A DNA stretch of 64,000 nucleotides from Methanobrevibacter smithii ATCC 35061 (GCF_000016525.1 NC_009515.1:770501-834500); one strand, 5' to 3'. Numbered from the stretch's first letter, positions 1 through 8,967 are shown. Made by a program: numbers and translations. Notes: generated by a model from the letters alone, not told the origin.

Positions 1-478
1 CAACTTTTGTAGTTGTTGAACCTGAATCAATACCTAAAGTAAGGCCTTCCTGTTTTTCACGGGCAAGAATACTTCTACGTGTTACAGTAGTAGCTAGTGC
101 TTCCATACGAATAAACAATTCATCCGCTTTTGTTCTTTCTGTAAATGAATATGTAACTACCGGAATACGGGTATTATCCTGCAGGAATTTACGTACTGCA
201 TTTCTTACAAGAGCTCCTTCTGCACATCTGAAACAGGAAGCAATAAATACTGCATCAGGTTTGCATCTTCCTTCAACAATTGCCATTGCTCTTGCAATCA
301 TTAATTTTAAACTTGAACTTTGAGCAGAAAATCCAAATTTAGCATATGATTCATCAATATAATCCAAATCAATTTCCGGAAGAATAATTTCTGCACCAAA
401 AGTATTAGCTGCTTTTTCAATTTCTTTTTGAATTCCACTATATTCAGTTCCGCATGAAACTAAAGCAATTTTAACCAT
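1..478 (-). CDS. mmp15: Methanogenesis marker protein 15 (partial, C-terminal part outside the window)
   Basis: This is the first 159 residues of a BcrA/HgdC-type activator ATPase of the methanogenesis marker 15 family. Family knowledge: homologues drive ATP-dependent reduction of Fe-S enzymes, and this member occurs only with MCR, so a role in MCR maturation or activation is likely but inferred. Visible are Cys9, Cys72, Cys82 and Cys85 (the last two in CFRC) and, at residues 149-159, the ASKHA phosphate-binding motif [10 protein letters not shown]. The ATG at 478 lies two bases beyond the mmp5 stop, so it is the last gene seen of a minus-strand operon. The remaining two thirds or so of the protein is cut off by the window edge. 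Confidence 0.85.
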   Translation of the reverse strand, partial: MVKIALVSCGTEYSGIQKEIEKAANTFGAEIILPEIDLDYIDESYAKFGFSAQSSSLKLMIARAMAIVEGRCKPDAVFIASCFRCAEGALVRNAVRKFLQDNTRIPVVTYSFTERTKADELFIRMEALATTVTRRSILAREKQEGLTLGIDSGSTTTKV

Positions 479-480
479 TA

Positions 481-924
481 TTATTCCTCCTTAAGAGAGT
501 CTAAAAACTCATTAATTTGATTTACCATTAAAAATGTTCCATCCCTATTTTTTGGATATGTAATTTCAAGTATAGGAATATTCCTTTGCCTAAGCAGGAA
601 TATTGACAATTCATTTGTTCTAGCACAACCTACACAACCAAAACCAAATGGAGCACCATCAACTAAAATAGCTGCTTCAGCTTCATCTATCAAAGGACCT
701 ATAATGGACATTCTTCCACGAACACCTGAAGGAACTTCAATAGCCGCGTATTTAAGACCTTTAATCGGGTCTTCTTCAGTAATATTCATTGGAGGAGAAT
801 CAATTTCCGGATCTTTAATTTTTTGCCTTATTTGTTTTTGAAGAACTAAAGGAGTGTGACCTTTCCTTTCAATTAAATCTGCTAAGATTAATGAATTTGG
901 AGGATAAATAGCTACTTTCACCAT
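481..924 (-). CDS. mmp5: Methanogenesis marker protein 5
   Basis: A 147-residue protein of the methanogenesis marker 5 family, conserved in MCR-containing archaea; its biochemical role is not established. It opens with [19 protein letters not shown] and has the motif GFGCVGCAR near residue 95, a possible metal or cluster ligand pair. An upstream in-frame ATG exists at 939, but the ATG at 924 has an AGGTGA ribosome-binding site four bases before it and gives a start that does not overlap mmp6 (four-base gap), so 924 is preferred. It sits between mmp6 and mmp15 in the same operon, which points to a shared task in MCR assembly or activation. Confidence 0.88.
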   Translation of the reverse strand: MVKVAIYPPNSLILADLIERKGHTPLVLQKQIRQKIKDPEIDSPPMNITEEDPIKGLKYAAIEVPSGVRGRMSIIGPLIDEAEAAILVDGAPFGFGCVGCARTNELSIFLLRQRNIPILEITYPKNRDGTFLMVNQINEFLDSLKEE

Positions 925-928
925 GTTT

Positions 929-1405
929 TCACCTATCATTATTATTTTCTAAACATTCATTCATAATTTTTTTAAATTCATCAACATCAATCGGTTTTTC
1001 AACCTCAACTTCTACATCACGAGGATTTTCCAAAGCATCTGCCACATCACCAAGTAATCTGTATTCATCTTCCATTTGGTGGAAACCTTCTCTTGGTCCA
1101 AATCTGTGGCCTCTGCATCTTCTAGGATCTCCAGGAGCAAAACCTCTTTCTTTTGTGAAAATGTGATTCGGATCCAATTTTCTTATTTCGCGAATCGCTT
1201 CAAAAACATCCTTTGTTTTTCCACTTACCATAGAACCGTAACAGGTATTTTTTATTGTAAGAGGCAAATCAAGCATATGCAACTCATTAACAATTTCACT
1301 TTCACTAACATGAGCTCCAGGAGCAATTATAATCATACGGGTAATTACATCAGGGTCCCAATCTTCCTTATCCAATTCCGGACTAATCGTTAGATTCCTT
1401 AACAT
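929..1405 (-). CDS. mmp6: Methanogenesis marker protein 6
   Basis: A 158-residue protein of the methanogenesis marker 6 family, restricted to organisms with MCR; molecular role unknown. Conserved-looking stretches are [19 protein letters not shown] near residue 24 and a basic segment [16 protein letters not shown] near residue 93. The ATG at 1405 is preceded by GGAGAG seven bases upstream, and this start makes the gene overlap the end of mmp3 by 23 bases, a sign of translational coupling. A later start at the Met of the TRMIII segment would also fit the family core, so the first 20 or so residues are less certain than the rest. Confidence 0.87.
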   Translation of the reverse strand: MLRNLTISPELDKEDWDPDVITRMIIIAPGAHVSESEIVNELHMLDLPLTIKNTCYGSMVSGKTKDVFEAIREIRKLDPNHIFTKERGFAPGDPRRCRGHRFGPREGFHQMEDEYRLLGDVADALENPRDVEVEVEKPIDVDEFKKIMNECLENNNDR

Positions 1406-2924
1406 AAACTATCTCTCCATCTTTAAATTTTTCAAGTTTAGAATAATCAGAGACAACTTTACCTAAAATGTTTGTTGAACTAAATGATTCTGCAGTCGGC
1501 CCGAATTCTTTATTATCTTCAAATCTTACTCCGATTAAACCAACATTCTTTGCAGCCATATTAGTTATACCAATTTCGCATGCTTTTACAATATTTTCAG
1601 GAGTATTTTCCGGAACAAGACCTTTTGAAGTATTTGAATCACCTTCAAATATTAATATGTGCATTCCAGGTACTGAAAAATGAACTTTAATTTTACCAAT
1701 CGGCTCTTCCAAAAGACCGGATACTAATTTAAAGTATTTGACCGTTCTTGGAGCATTATCAGTAAAGTTAATTTCACATAAATCATCTTTATGGATGGAT
1801 TTAGTTGTCACTTTTCCCTCATTTAAAATATCAATAGTATATTTTGGAGTCTGCTCTACAATTAAAGCATCCTCGCCAGTTACTCCCTCTTTAATATGTT
1901 CAATGTTTAAACTAGCTAATTTTTCATCAATTTCATTTTGATTATGACCAAGCAACATTAATCTGTCCTGATTAGATTTAATAGTTATAAAATCTCCTTT
2001 TTTAGCTATATCAACAATTTCCATTCCTTTTATGATTTTACCTACATTGGTGTGATTTGGACTTAAAACCCTATTTTCTCTGTAAATATATAATTTTCCA
2101 ACACCCACACCACTGTTTCTCACAGTCACAGTTCCTCTTGTTCTGGAAACGACATTTTCTTTAGGTTTATTTATTCCTTTCAACTCATAAAATCCTAAAA
2201 ATGACTCTGATTCAAAATCAACTTTAATTCTGCCGTCTTTAATAACTGAAAACAGATGCTCAACAGAAACCGGAGAATCATTGTCAACTTCCAGTGAAAC
2301 ATAAGTAAATAACTCATTGCCTTCTTCCAAAACAGTGTCCAAATCAGATACTGCAGAAGAATCTGTAGTTGTGCTTCTCTCAATAATAGGTTCAATAGCT
2401 TTCACTTCATCATCGTCCGTCAGTAAGTTTAAAGTTTTTTTACCACCAATGACTCGTGCAAATATTCCTTTATTAAATGGAGGAACACTGTAAACATTAG
2501 TAGTGTTTTCTTTAATAAGAATTAAATGTGTAGACTCATTACTAAAACTGGATAAACTTAAAACAACATCCCCTTCATAATATTTATACTCTTCAGAAGT
2601 AGGTTCCAAATCAGTAACAACAGGACCAATAGCCACTTCATTTGAAGTTGACCACCTAATAGACAAGTTTTCAAAATCCTTATACTGTTTTTTCCAAACA
2701 TCAACTAAAGGCTGTGCTTCTTTAGTATCAAGAAGTTCCAAAATAACTGATCCTTGCGTTGTTTTAATTTTAAATTTGCTGACATTCTTTTCAAGTTCTT
2801 TTTTACCCTTAATTAAACAGATAATACTGCCGGGAGTGTATGGAGCATTAGATTCATCAATAACATCTTGAATTGTAGAACCTTCTGCTACATTCATTTC
2901 TTCTCCATTAATTTTTATTAACAT
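1383..2924 (-). CDS. mmp3: Methanogenesis marker protein 3
   Basis: A 513-residue protein of the methanogenesis marker 3 (UPF0288) family. Family knowledge: Mmp3 has been reported with McrC, Mmp7 and Mmp17 in the ATP-driven complex that reductively activates the nickel cofactor F430 of MCR. The N-terminus ([20 protein letters not shown]) looks like a ubiquitin-like or MoaD-like fold, and a central portion (about residues 270-330, [19 protein letters not shown]) is the conserved core of the family. A GTG at 2936 is in frame, but the ATG at 2924 follows a GGGAG box by five bases and is chosen. It lies between mmp2 and mmp6 in a single transcription direction. Confidence 0.9.
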   Translation of the reverse strand: MLIKINGEEMNVAEGSTIQDVIDESNAPYTPGSIICLIKGKKELEKNVSKFKIKTTQGSVILELLDTKEAQPLVDVWKKQYKDFENLSIRWSTSNEVAIGPVVTDLEPTSEEYKYYEGDVVLSLSSFSNESTHLILIKENTTNVYSVPPFNKGIFARVIGGKKTLNLLTDDDEVKAIEPIIERSTTTDSSAVSDLDTVLEEGNELFTYVSLEVDNDSPVSVEHLFSVIKDGRIKVDFESESFLGFYELKGINKPKENVVSRTRGTVTVRNSGVGVGKLYIYRENRVLSPNHTNVGKIIKGMEIVDIAKKGDFITIKSNQDRLMLLGHNQNEIDEKLASLNIEHIKEGVTGEDALIVEQTPKYTIDILNEGKVTTKSIHKDDLCEINFTDNAPRTVKYFKLVSGLLEEPIGKIKVHFSVPGMHILIFEGDSNTSKGLVPENTPENIVKACEIGITNMAAKNVGLIGVRFEDNKEFGPTAESFSSTNILGKVVSDYSKLEKFKDGEIVYVKESND

Positions 2925-2981
2925 ATAATCTCCCACAAAGAATTTTAATTAATATATAAATTTTAAAGCTTATAAAAATAA

Positions 2982-3986
2982 TTATTCCTTTTTAGATTTA
3001 AAAACCGGATTGGTTTTTTGATTGAAAACTTCCAGTTTTTCACCATCGCCATTAACCAAATATAAAGAACACTCCCCAGTAACTTCACCGACAACATTTG
3101 CTTCAATAGAATAATCCTTCAAATACTTTTTAATAAATTCACAGTTTTCCTCATTTGCTGTAAATATAAAACCAGAACCAGGATATGATTTTAACCAATT
3201 TTCCCAACTGATATTTTCATTTTTCGGAATATCCTCCAAATTGACAATTGCTCCTTTATCAGATGTTTCAAGCAACATTTCCAAAGTTCCTAAAATACCC
3301 GGATTACTAATATCCTTTCCAGATTTAATATAATCTCTTTCAGCCAAATACTGAACCGCTGTAATTTGGTCCTGAACCAGTTGTTTATCCTTATCATAAG
3401 TAGTGTCCCAATTTAGTTCAAACATTTCATGAGGTTTGCCGTCTAAATCAATAGCAACGATGATTTTATCACCTACTTCTGCTCCAAAGCTAGTGATTAA
3501 TTTATCTTTCTTTGCAATTCCTACAATAGCTACTCCCAAAGAATCAACTTCACCATCAGGATGTAGATGACCTCCAACCATAGGCACACCAAACTTCAAA
3601 CAGCCGTCTTTAATACCTGCCAGTAAATTTTCATAAATTTCATCATGTTTTACTGACATTATATTAACCATAGCCAAGGGTTTTCCACCCATAGCTGCAA
3701 TATCATTTACATTAACAAGAACAGAACAATAACCCGCCCAATATGGGTTAACATTCATTATTTGACCCCATATGCCATCTGCAGCTATTAAAACTACCTG
3801 ATTATTTCCAATATCAATAGCTGAAGCATCATCACCAATGTCAATTACAACATCACCTGAAACATTATATGATTCAGTCAAAAGAGAGGTTACAGTATCA
3901 ATAGAAGACTTACGGGTCACTCCCTCAAATTCTTGAACTGCTTTTACAAGGTTTTTAAAATCTGAAATAAAAACACCATCCATCAT
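2982..3986 (-). CDS. mmp2: Methanogenesis marker protein 2 (AIR-synthase-like)
   Basis: A 334-residue member of the PurM/HypE/SelD/ThiL (AIR synthase-related) ATP-binding fold, methanogenesis marker 2 subfamily. The N-terminal half shows the typical GDDASAIDIG segment near residue 51 and DIAAMGGKPLAMVNIMSVK near residue 112, which matches the metal- and ATP-binding motifs of this superfamily; GVPMVGGHLHPDGEVDS near residue 152 is the second conserved block. Superfamily members phosphorylate or dehydrate small substrates with ATP; the substrate of this one is unknown. It stands four bases downstream of the DUF2117 gene and 57 bases upstream of mmp3. Two adjacent ATG codons (3986 and 3983) leave the exact start open; neither has a strong ribosome-binding site. 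Confidence 0.85.
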   Translation of the reverse strand: MMDGVFISDFKNLVKAVQEFEGVTRKSSIDTVTSLLTESYNVSGDVVIDIGDDASAIDIGNNQVVLIAADGIWGQIMNVNPYWAGYCSVLVNVNDIAAMGGKPLAMVNIMSVKHDEIYENLLAGIKDGCLKFGVPMVGGHLHPDGEVDSLGVAIVGIAKKDKLITSFGAEVGDKIIVAIDLDGKPHEMFELNWDTTYDKDKQLVQDQITAVQYLAERDYIKSGKDISNPGILGTLEMLLETSDKGAIVNLEDIPKNENISWENWLKSYPGSGFIFTANEENCEFIKKYLKDYSIEANVVGEVTGECSLYLVNGDGEKLEVFNQKTNPVFKSKKE

Positions 3987-3990
3987 TTTT

Positions 3991-5124
3991 TTAGATATTT
4001 ATAATATTATATTTGCAATTTAAAAGATTTGTTATTTTAATGATTTCATCCCTAATTTCATCAATATTTTTAGAATTTCTGGATTTGACTAAAATCTTTT
4101 CCTTTTTAAAAATCAATTCAAATATTTTTCTACCAACAACATCATCAGTTCCGCTTTCAAATTCAAATATTATGGAATTTTTAGCTTTAAAACCATCTTC
4201 AACAACTTTATCCAAATCACCATCGGTAATCCCGACAATTGGAATATTGAATCTATATAAAATATCTGAAGCTATTAATGTAGTATCATCTCCAACAGTA
4301 ACTACCAGATCTGCATCCTTAAACTGATAAACATCCTCTCCGGCATGGTCTAGAAAAGCTATTTTAAAAACATCTTCAGATTCATTTTTTTTCAGGACTC
4401 TAGGTTTTACCTTAGATTTTCTTAAAAGCCCTGTTTTTACAATAGCCTTTGCCAAATCAACTCTTCCTAATTTTTCAACACCGTGTTCTTTTATTGTTCC
4501 GCCAATGATTTCTGTAATGTAACCGTCTTTGGCTATCAAAGTGATTTTATCACTATTTGATTTGCCAATAACAATACTGTTAACCATTATATTCTCATCA
4601 GGGCTAACACCATGCACTATTCTTTGAATCTTAGTATCATCTATTTTATCCTGTTTAAAATGATTGTCATAAATTTCTTCAGGAGTGACAATATTCAAAT
4701 CTAATTTTTGAGACAAATCATCGACTAGATTTTTATTATTTCCATTCCATGAAATTATGCTTCCATCACTTTCACCGGGCCTTTCAATTTGAATTACCGG
4801 AATGTTATTTTTATTTATTTTTGAGAGATAATGATTATAAACCTTATAGCCAAAAACCTGACCTGTTACATCAGACTTTCCATAGTTTATTAAAAATATA
4901 ACATCCACATCTGCATCATTGAATAATTTTAAAGAGTCGCTTGGAACTAATTTTTTAGATATGTCAATAATATCTTCTAAAGACCCATCAATAACCGCAG
5001 TTCTTCCCATAGTCCCACCTAATCTGGCTGAAACATCACCATATCCAGATAATAAATTAATTAACTTTAAAGCCCAGTTAGAATCAATAATATTAGGTCC
5101 GTGAACCACTACACCAATTTCCAT
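3991..5124 (-). CDS. DUF2117 family protein, uncharacterised, in MCR-marker cluster
   Basis: A 377-residue protein that I recognise as the DUF2117 family of methanogens; no function is known to me. It begins MEIGVVVHGPNIIDSNWALK and has a motif resembling a nucleotide-binding loop, VVTVGDDTTLIASDILYRF near residue 280, followed by IPIVGITDGD. A similar pattern of Gly-Asp and Thr residues is found in kinases of the NAD-kinase type, but the similarity is short and I would not assign an activity from it. Its stop is four bases upstream of mmp2 and its start 12 bases downstream of nob1, so it is transcribed with the marker genes. That context suggests a role in MCR biogenesis or in its regulation (inference). 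Confidence 0.7.
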   Translation of the reverse strand: MEIGVVVHGPNIIDSNWALKLINLLSGYGDVSARLGGTMGRTAVIDGSLEDIIDISKKLVPSDSLKLFNDADVDVIFLINYGKSDVTGQVFGYKVYNHYLSKINKNNIPVIQIERPGESDGSIISWNGNNKNLVDDLSQKLDLNIVTPEEIYDNHFKQDKIDDTKIQRIVHGVSPDENIMVNSIVIGKSNSDKITLIAKDGYITEIIGGTIKEHGVEKLGRVDLAKAIVKTGLLRKSKVKPRVLKKNESEDVFKIAFLDHAGEDVYQFKDADLVVTVGDDTTLIASDILYRFNIPIVGITDGDLDKVVEDGFKAKNSIIFEFESGTDDVVGRKIFELIFKKEKILVKSRNSKNIDEIRDEIIKITNLLNCKYNIINI

Positions 5125-5136
5125 AAAAACACCGAA

Positions 5137-5637
5137 TTACAATTTTATTCTCTTTTTAAAAACCTTAGATCCGCAAACATCACAATCATCAAAAGGATAA
5201 TTTTCATCAAATTCTTTTTTACAACCTTCACAAACCTTTTTCCAATTGTAAACACCTTTAATTCCATCAGTCATGATTCCGGAATAAGGAATATTAATAA
5301 TTTTTAAAGTATTCTGAATAGTATAATCATCACTTATAACTTTAATATTTTTGCCTTCATCTCTAAGCATTAAAGCTAAAGCTATTAATTTTTTATCAGG
5401 AACAGATAAACGTAAAACATCCCCTGATTTTGATATGATTTCATTAACTTCTTTAATGTATTTTTCACCAACATCCTGAATAATTAATTTTCCATCTCTA
5501 ATAGCCATATCCAATGTTAATTTTGACTCAAAATCTTTAACTTCATGAGTAATCTCAGGAGCAGTATAATTATTATTTGATTCCAAGCCAAAACCGTTGA
5601 TAAAAGCAGATGCATCTAAAACAAAATAAATTTCCAT
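5137..5637 (-). CDS. nob1: Nob1-type rRNA maturation endonuclease (PIN domain plus zinc ribbon)
   Basis: A 166-residue archaeal Nob1, the endonuclease that trims the 3' end of pre-16S rRNA in the small ribosomal subunit. The PIN domain covers roughly residues 1-115, with the first catalytic Asp in FVLDASAFINGF and later acidic positions in the segment KVISDDYTIQN. A zinc ribbon follows at about residues 137-160 (CEGC ... CDVC). Nob1 length and domain order are as usual for archaea. It heads the minus-strand run that continues into DUF2117 and the MCR marker genes; only 12 bases separate it from the next gene. The promoter must lie in the 328-base divergent gap upstream. Confidence 0.88.
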   Translation of the reverse strand: MEIYFVLDASAFINGFGLESNNNYTAPEITHEVKDFESKLTLDMAIRDGKLIIQDVGEKYIKEVNEIISKSGDVLRLSVPDKKLIALALMLRDEGKNIKVISDDYTIQNTLKIINIPYSGIMTDGIKGVYNWKKVCEGCKKEFDENYPFDDCDVCGSKVFKKRIKL

Positions 5638-5965
5638 GATTTTTATTATGATTTTAAAAATTAATAAATATTGTCAAATCCACATAACCCATTAAAAAAG
5701 AGTTATAATCAAGTTATCAACTAATTAACAAAATAATTAAAATTTACATTAAAGTGTACAAAAAATTCTTAAAAATAGCTTAAAAAAGACATGAGTGTTC
5801 AAAAATTTTATTAAAGAATTGGAGGAAAATTGGGAACAAATTGGAGGAAAATTTGATGAAAATTTGAAAAATCTATTTAAATCTGTATAAGAAACTTGAT
5901 ATTATACAATTATTGTACAAAAATTGAAAATTGGAGTACATATTGAAAAATTAAATGAGGCAAAA
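5638..5965. other. AT-rich divergent intergenic region, promoters for nob1 and the regulator operon
   Basis: This 328-base gap separates nob1 (minus) from the regulator operon (plus). It has no plausible gene. It contains two near-identical GGAGG-bearing direct repeats (5817-5833 and 5838-5853), a three-codon open frame ATG AAA ATT TGA at 5856-5867 behind the second repeat, a TATA-like TTTAAATC around 5876-5883, and an imperfect palindrome at 5902-5920 where transcription of the plus-strand operon would be expected to start. Confidence 0.7.
5902..5920. promoter_or_regulatory. Candidate operator palindrome before the regulator operon
   Basis: The core TACAAT-T-ATTGTA (5905-5917) is an inverted repeat with 6-base arms around one central base; TT and AA extend it to 5902-5920 with one mismatch per arm. 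It lies about 25 bases downstream of a TATA-like TTTAAATC and therefore on or next to the likely transcription start. Binding by one of the encoded regulators (autoregulation) is inference. Confidence 0.4.
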
Positions 5966-6757
5966 ATGATGTCAACAAAAGTAGAAAATATAAATCAGAA
6001 AATACAGTTTTTAACAAAGTCTGGAATACGACTCCATATATTAAACATACTAAGTAAAAATCCCCAAAATATAAAAGAATTGGTCAATACAACACAAATA
6101 ACTTATAGTACCCTATCAAGTAATCTCCACAAATTACAGCAAGAAAAATATATTCAGAAAATAAAAAACAAATATTATTTAACCCAAACAACAAAAATGT
6201 ACTTAAATATAATATTAGAGTTTAAAAATGCAATAAAATTAATAAATCAATTTGATGAATTTTGGGATAAGCATGATGTAAAACAGATTAATTTAGATTC
6301 CCTGAAAAATATAACCAGTTTGCATGATTCCCAATTAATTAAAACAACCCCTATTGACATTTATAAAACTCATAATACCATAAAAGGACAGCTATTAATG
6401 TCATACAACATTAAAGCAATATTCCCATATTTACATCCTGATTATCCTGTTATTATTGAACAGGTACTACAAAAAGGAGGTAACGTTGAATTAATAATAA
6501 ATGATGAAATTTTTGAAAGTTTAATGGATAATATAGAAACAGAAATTAAAAAGAAAAGTATTAGAAACGGATGTTTGAAAGTGCATAAGTTAAAAGAGAA
6601 TTTAAACTTATATCTGATTATATCCGATAAAAATACTAATTTGGGACTTTTTAAAAGTGACGGTAGCTTTGATCAGAACAGACTTCTAACATCTGAAAAC
6701 CAGCAAGCCATAAAATGGGCTAATAATCTTTTTGAAAACGTAAAAGCGAATTGGTGA
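5966..6757 (+). CDS. Winged-helix regulator with FilR1-type middle domain (first of a tandem pair)
   Basis: A 263-residue archaeal transcription regulator. Residues about 15-85 form a winged helix-turn-helix (RLHILNILSKNPQNIKELVN, then ITYSTLSSNLHKLQQE as the recognition helix). The remainder matches the FilR1 middle-domain family (formerly DUF1724), with the typical FDEFWDKHD and DIYKTH segments and a C-terminal KWANNLFENV. A TTG at 5924 is in frame, but the ATG at 5966, five bases after GAGG, is the better start. The gene is followed five bases later by a paralogue in the same frame of organisation. Family members are common in methanogens; the ligand and targets are unknown. Lysine, asparagine and isoleucine are strikingly abundant. 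Confidence 0.8.
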   Translation: MMSTKVENINQKIQFLTKSGIRLHILNILSKNPQNIKELVNTTQITYSTLSSNLHKLQQEKYIQKIKNKYYLTQTTKMYLNIILEFKNAIKLINQFDEFWDKHDVKQINLDSLKNITSLHDSQLIKTTPIDIYKTHNTIKGQLLMSYNIKAIFPYLHPDYPVIIEQVLQKGGNVELIINDEIFESLMDNIETEIKKKSIRNGCLKVHKLKENLNLYLIISDKNTNLGLFKSDGSFDQNRLLTSENQQAIKWANNLFENVKANW

Positions 6758-6762
6758 TTATT

Positions 6763-7572
6763 ATGGCAACAAAAATTAAAAATGATTTAAAAGAGGAATA
6801 TCAAGGTATCAAGTATATACTTACATCAACAATGCGAACAAAATTATTATTAAGCATTTATAATGAATCAAAAAACTTAGATGATTTACGAATAGAATTA
6901 GAAAAGCCATCAGCAACAATACTGCATGGTTTAAAAGAATTGGAAAATTTAAATTTTGTTAAAAAAGTTCAAAAATATTATCAATTAACATCAAACGGTT
7001 ATCTGTTAACCACAAACATGATCAAATTAATTGATAACTGGTATGCAACTAACAAAAACGAAGATTTTTGGAATTCCCATGATTTAACAGCCATCCCCCA
7101 AGAAAATCTTAAAAACATTTATCTTTTAAAAAATGCAGAATGTATATCTTCTACAACAAGTAATTTATCAAAAGCTTACAATAGCTACACCAAATTAATT
7201 GAAAATGTCGAAGAATTAAAAATAACATTACCTATTTTTTCAGAAAACCATTTAAGGCAAATTGTTCAATTAATCCAAGAAAAAACACTGCACAAACTTG
7301 AATTAATCACCCACCAGGACATACTGCCATTAATTCATAGAAATCCATTATTTAAAAAATGGCTGATTAATAATGAAAATGTAAAAATAATTTGCATAAA
7401 AAATCCTTTAAAAACCTTTTTAACATTGGGGGATGAATTTATGTCACTTACATTATTTTTTAAAGACGGGCACTACGATGACTCACAAATCCTAATTGAT
7501 AAAACCCATGAAGGATTGAAATGGGGAGCATTATTATATAATCAAACAAAAGAGTGGAGATGGAACCAATGA
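6763..7572 (+). CDS. Winged-helix regulator with FilR1-type middle domain (second of a tandem pair)
   Basis: A 269-residue paralogue of the preceding gene with the same plan: N-terminal winged helix (LLLSIYNESKNLDDLRIELE then SATILHGLKELENL) and a FilR1-type sensor region with DFWNSHDLTAIP and a C-terminal KWGALLYNQT. The ATG at 6763 has GGTGAT just upstream and begins five bases after the previous stop; a TTG at 6751 would overlap the previous gene and is not preferred. Its stop overlaps the start of the next gene in ATGA, so the three regulators are translated in series. Tandem duplication followed by divergence is the simplest history. Two paralogues with one promoter could form a heteromer (inference). 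Confidence 0.8.
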   Translation: MATKIKNDLKEEYQGIKYILTSTMRTKLLLSIYNESKNLDDLRIELEKPSATILHGLKELENLNFVKKVQKYYQLTSNGYLLTTNMIKLIDNWYATNKNEDFWNSHDLTAIPQENLKNIYLLKNAECISSTTSNLSKAYNSYTKLIENVEELKITLPIFSENHLRQIVQLIQEKTLHKLELITHQDILPLIHRNPLFKKWLINNENVKIICIKNPLKTFLTLGDEFMSLTLFFKDGHYDDSQILIDKTHEGLKWGALLYNQTKEWRWNQ

Positions 7573-7859
7573 CAATTAAAAAGTTACTTCACCAAATCTT
7601 TTTAAAAAGAAAAGGAGGAAAAACTTCTGCAAAAATTGTAGATTTGCTGCTGATACGCCCATATAACGGAAGTCAGATAGCAAGAATCATAGAAATGGAT
7701 TACAATACTATTGAATACCATTTAGAGATTTTATGCAAAAGCAAATTAGTAATGTGTGAATCTGACAGCTATGGTTCATTATACTATCCTACAGATTTAC
7801 TGCTAAAAAATCATGAAGAATACGAAAAAATAAAAGAGATGATGACAATAACTGCATAA
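7569..7859 (+). CDS. Small ArsR-like winged-helix protein
   Basis: A 96-residue protein consisting of almost nothing but a winged helix-turn-helix: AKIVDLLLIRPYNGSQIARI, then DYNTIEYHLEILCKSKLV as recognition helix and GSLYYPTDLLL as the wing end. No sensor domain is present. The ATG at 7569 overlaps the TGA of the previous gene by four bases and has a GGAG box nine bases upstream inside that gene, so translation is coupled. A GTG at 7554 is also in frame but overlaps more. As a DNA-binding module without an effector domain it could be a co-regulator for the two larger proteins or an ArsR-type repressor in its own right. Confidence 0.75.
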   Translation: MTIKKLLHQIFLKRKGGKTSAKIVDLLLIRPYNGSQIARIIEMDYNTIEYHLEILCKSKLVMCESDSYGSLYYPTDLLLKNHEEYEKIKEMMTITA

Positions 7860-7876
7860 TATAAGGGGATTTAATT

Positions 7877-8383
7877 ATGAAAAGTGAAACAACCGAAAAA
7901 CATAAAAAATTATCATCTACTGATATTACCTGTGGTGTAATAACATTAAGTGACAGCATCACTACAAATGAAGATGATTTATCCGGACAATATCTTGCAG
8001 ATGAAACATCAAAAAGATACACCTTAAAATCCAAAATAATAATACCTGATGACAGGGAAGCATTAATTAAGACTATTAAAGAAATGGTTGATGAAGATAT
8101 TGATGTTATCTTAACAACCGGAGGAACAGGACTAGACAGTAGAGATATAACTGTTGAAACTGTAGAAGAACTTTTTGATAAAAAAATTGAAGGCTTCGGT
8201 GAAATTTTCAGACATCAGTCTTTTTTAGAAATCGGTTCAGGAGCGCTTATTTCAAGAGCAACAGCAGGAGTATATAAAAAAACAGTGATTTTTTCAATGC
8301 CTGGCTCACCTAATGCAGTTAAAACAGCATCCAACATCATAATAGATGAATTTCCCCATCTAGTATTCCATGCAAAAAAATAA
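7877..8383 (+). CDS. moaB: MoaB/MogA-type molybdopterin protein
   Basis: A 168-residue MoaB/MogA family protein, which in archaea adenylylates molybdopterin on the way to the molybdenum or tungsten cofactor. The MPT-binding motif LTTGGTGLDSRDIT is at about residues 77-90 and the second motif FSMPGSPNAVKTA near residue 141. A strong AAGGGGAT lies before the ATG. It is 17 bases after the small regulator gene and closes the operon, ending in a hairpin terminator. In methanogens the main client of this cofactor is formylmethanofuran dehydrogenase, so the regulators upstream may adjust this first step of methanogenesis to metal supply (inference). Confidence 0.87.
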   Translation: MKSETTEKHKKLSSTDITCGVITLSDSITTNEDDLSGQYLADETSKRYTLKSKIIIPDDREALIKTIKEMVDEDIDVILTTGGTGLDSRDITVETVEELFDKKIEGFGEIFRHQSFLEIGSGALISRATAGVYKKTVIFSMPGSPNAVKTASNIIIDEFPHLVFHAKK

Positions 8384-8393
8384 AAATTTTAAA

Positions 8394-8427
8394 ATGATGA
8401 ACTTAACCATTCATCATCTTTTTTTAA
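8394..8427 (+). terminator. Hairpin and T-run after moaB, shared with convergent pyrE
   Basis: ATGATGAA (8394-8401) pairs with TTCATCAT (8410-8417) over an 8-base loop and is followed by CTTTTTTT. On the other strand the same hairpin is followed by a T-rich run, so it can serve both convergent genes. Confidence 0.7.
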
Positions 8428-8952
8428 TTAGAAAAATTCGTCAACAGTTATTAAAGGTTCTAATTTAACACCTTCACTATCAAAAGCTTCAATAGCTCCT
8501 TCCTGCCTATCAACAACAACAAAAGCTCTTTTTACACTACCTCCATTGTCTTGAATAGCTTTAATAGCTTTAAGTAATGATCCTCCAGTAGTTGTAACAT
8601 CTTCTACAACAATGACATCATCACCTTCGTTTAATTCACCTTCAATAAGTTTGGAAGTCCCATAACCTTTTTTCTCTTTTCTAATCATTAACAAAGGAAT
8701 TTCAGATTCGAGAGAAACTGCAGTAGCTATTGGAACCGCCCCAAGTGCAGGACCTGCTACTTTATCAATATTATCTTCACTAATAGATTTTGTGATTAGT
8801 TTAGCTATTGTTGACAGGATTTCAGGATCAGTAATAGCCTTTTTCATGTTTATGTAATAATCACTTTTTTTACCGGAAGATAATGTAAAGTCCCCTTTTA
8901 AGAAAACACCATTTTCTTTTAATAAATTAATTAAATATTCTTTAGTAATCAT
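8428..8952 (-). CDS. pyrE: Orotate phosphoribosyltransferase
   Basis: A 174-residue PyrE that joins orotate and PRPP to give orotidine 5'-phosphate in pyrimidine synthesis. The PRPP-binding motif [16 protein letters not shown] is at about residues 115-130, and the segments [14 protein letters not shown] (about residue 24) and [15 protein letters not shown] (about residue 92) are characteristic of the family. Length is normal. It begins 15 bases after a small PRC-barrel gene in the same direction and ends at the shared terminator with moaB. Confidence 0.92.
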   Translation of the reverse strand: MITKEYLINLLKENGVFLKGDFTLSSGKKSDYYINMKKAITDPEILSTIAKLITKSISEDNIDKVAGPALGAVPIATAVSLESEIPLLMIRKEKKGYGTSKLIEGELNEGDDVIVVEDVTTTGGSLLKAIKAIQDNGGSVKRAFVVVDRQEGAIEAFDSEGVKLEPLITVDEFF

Positions 8953-8967
8953 CTAAATAACCAAAAT

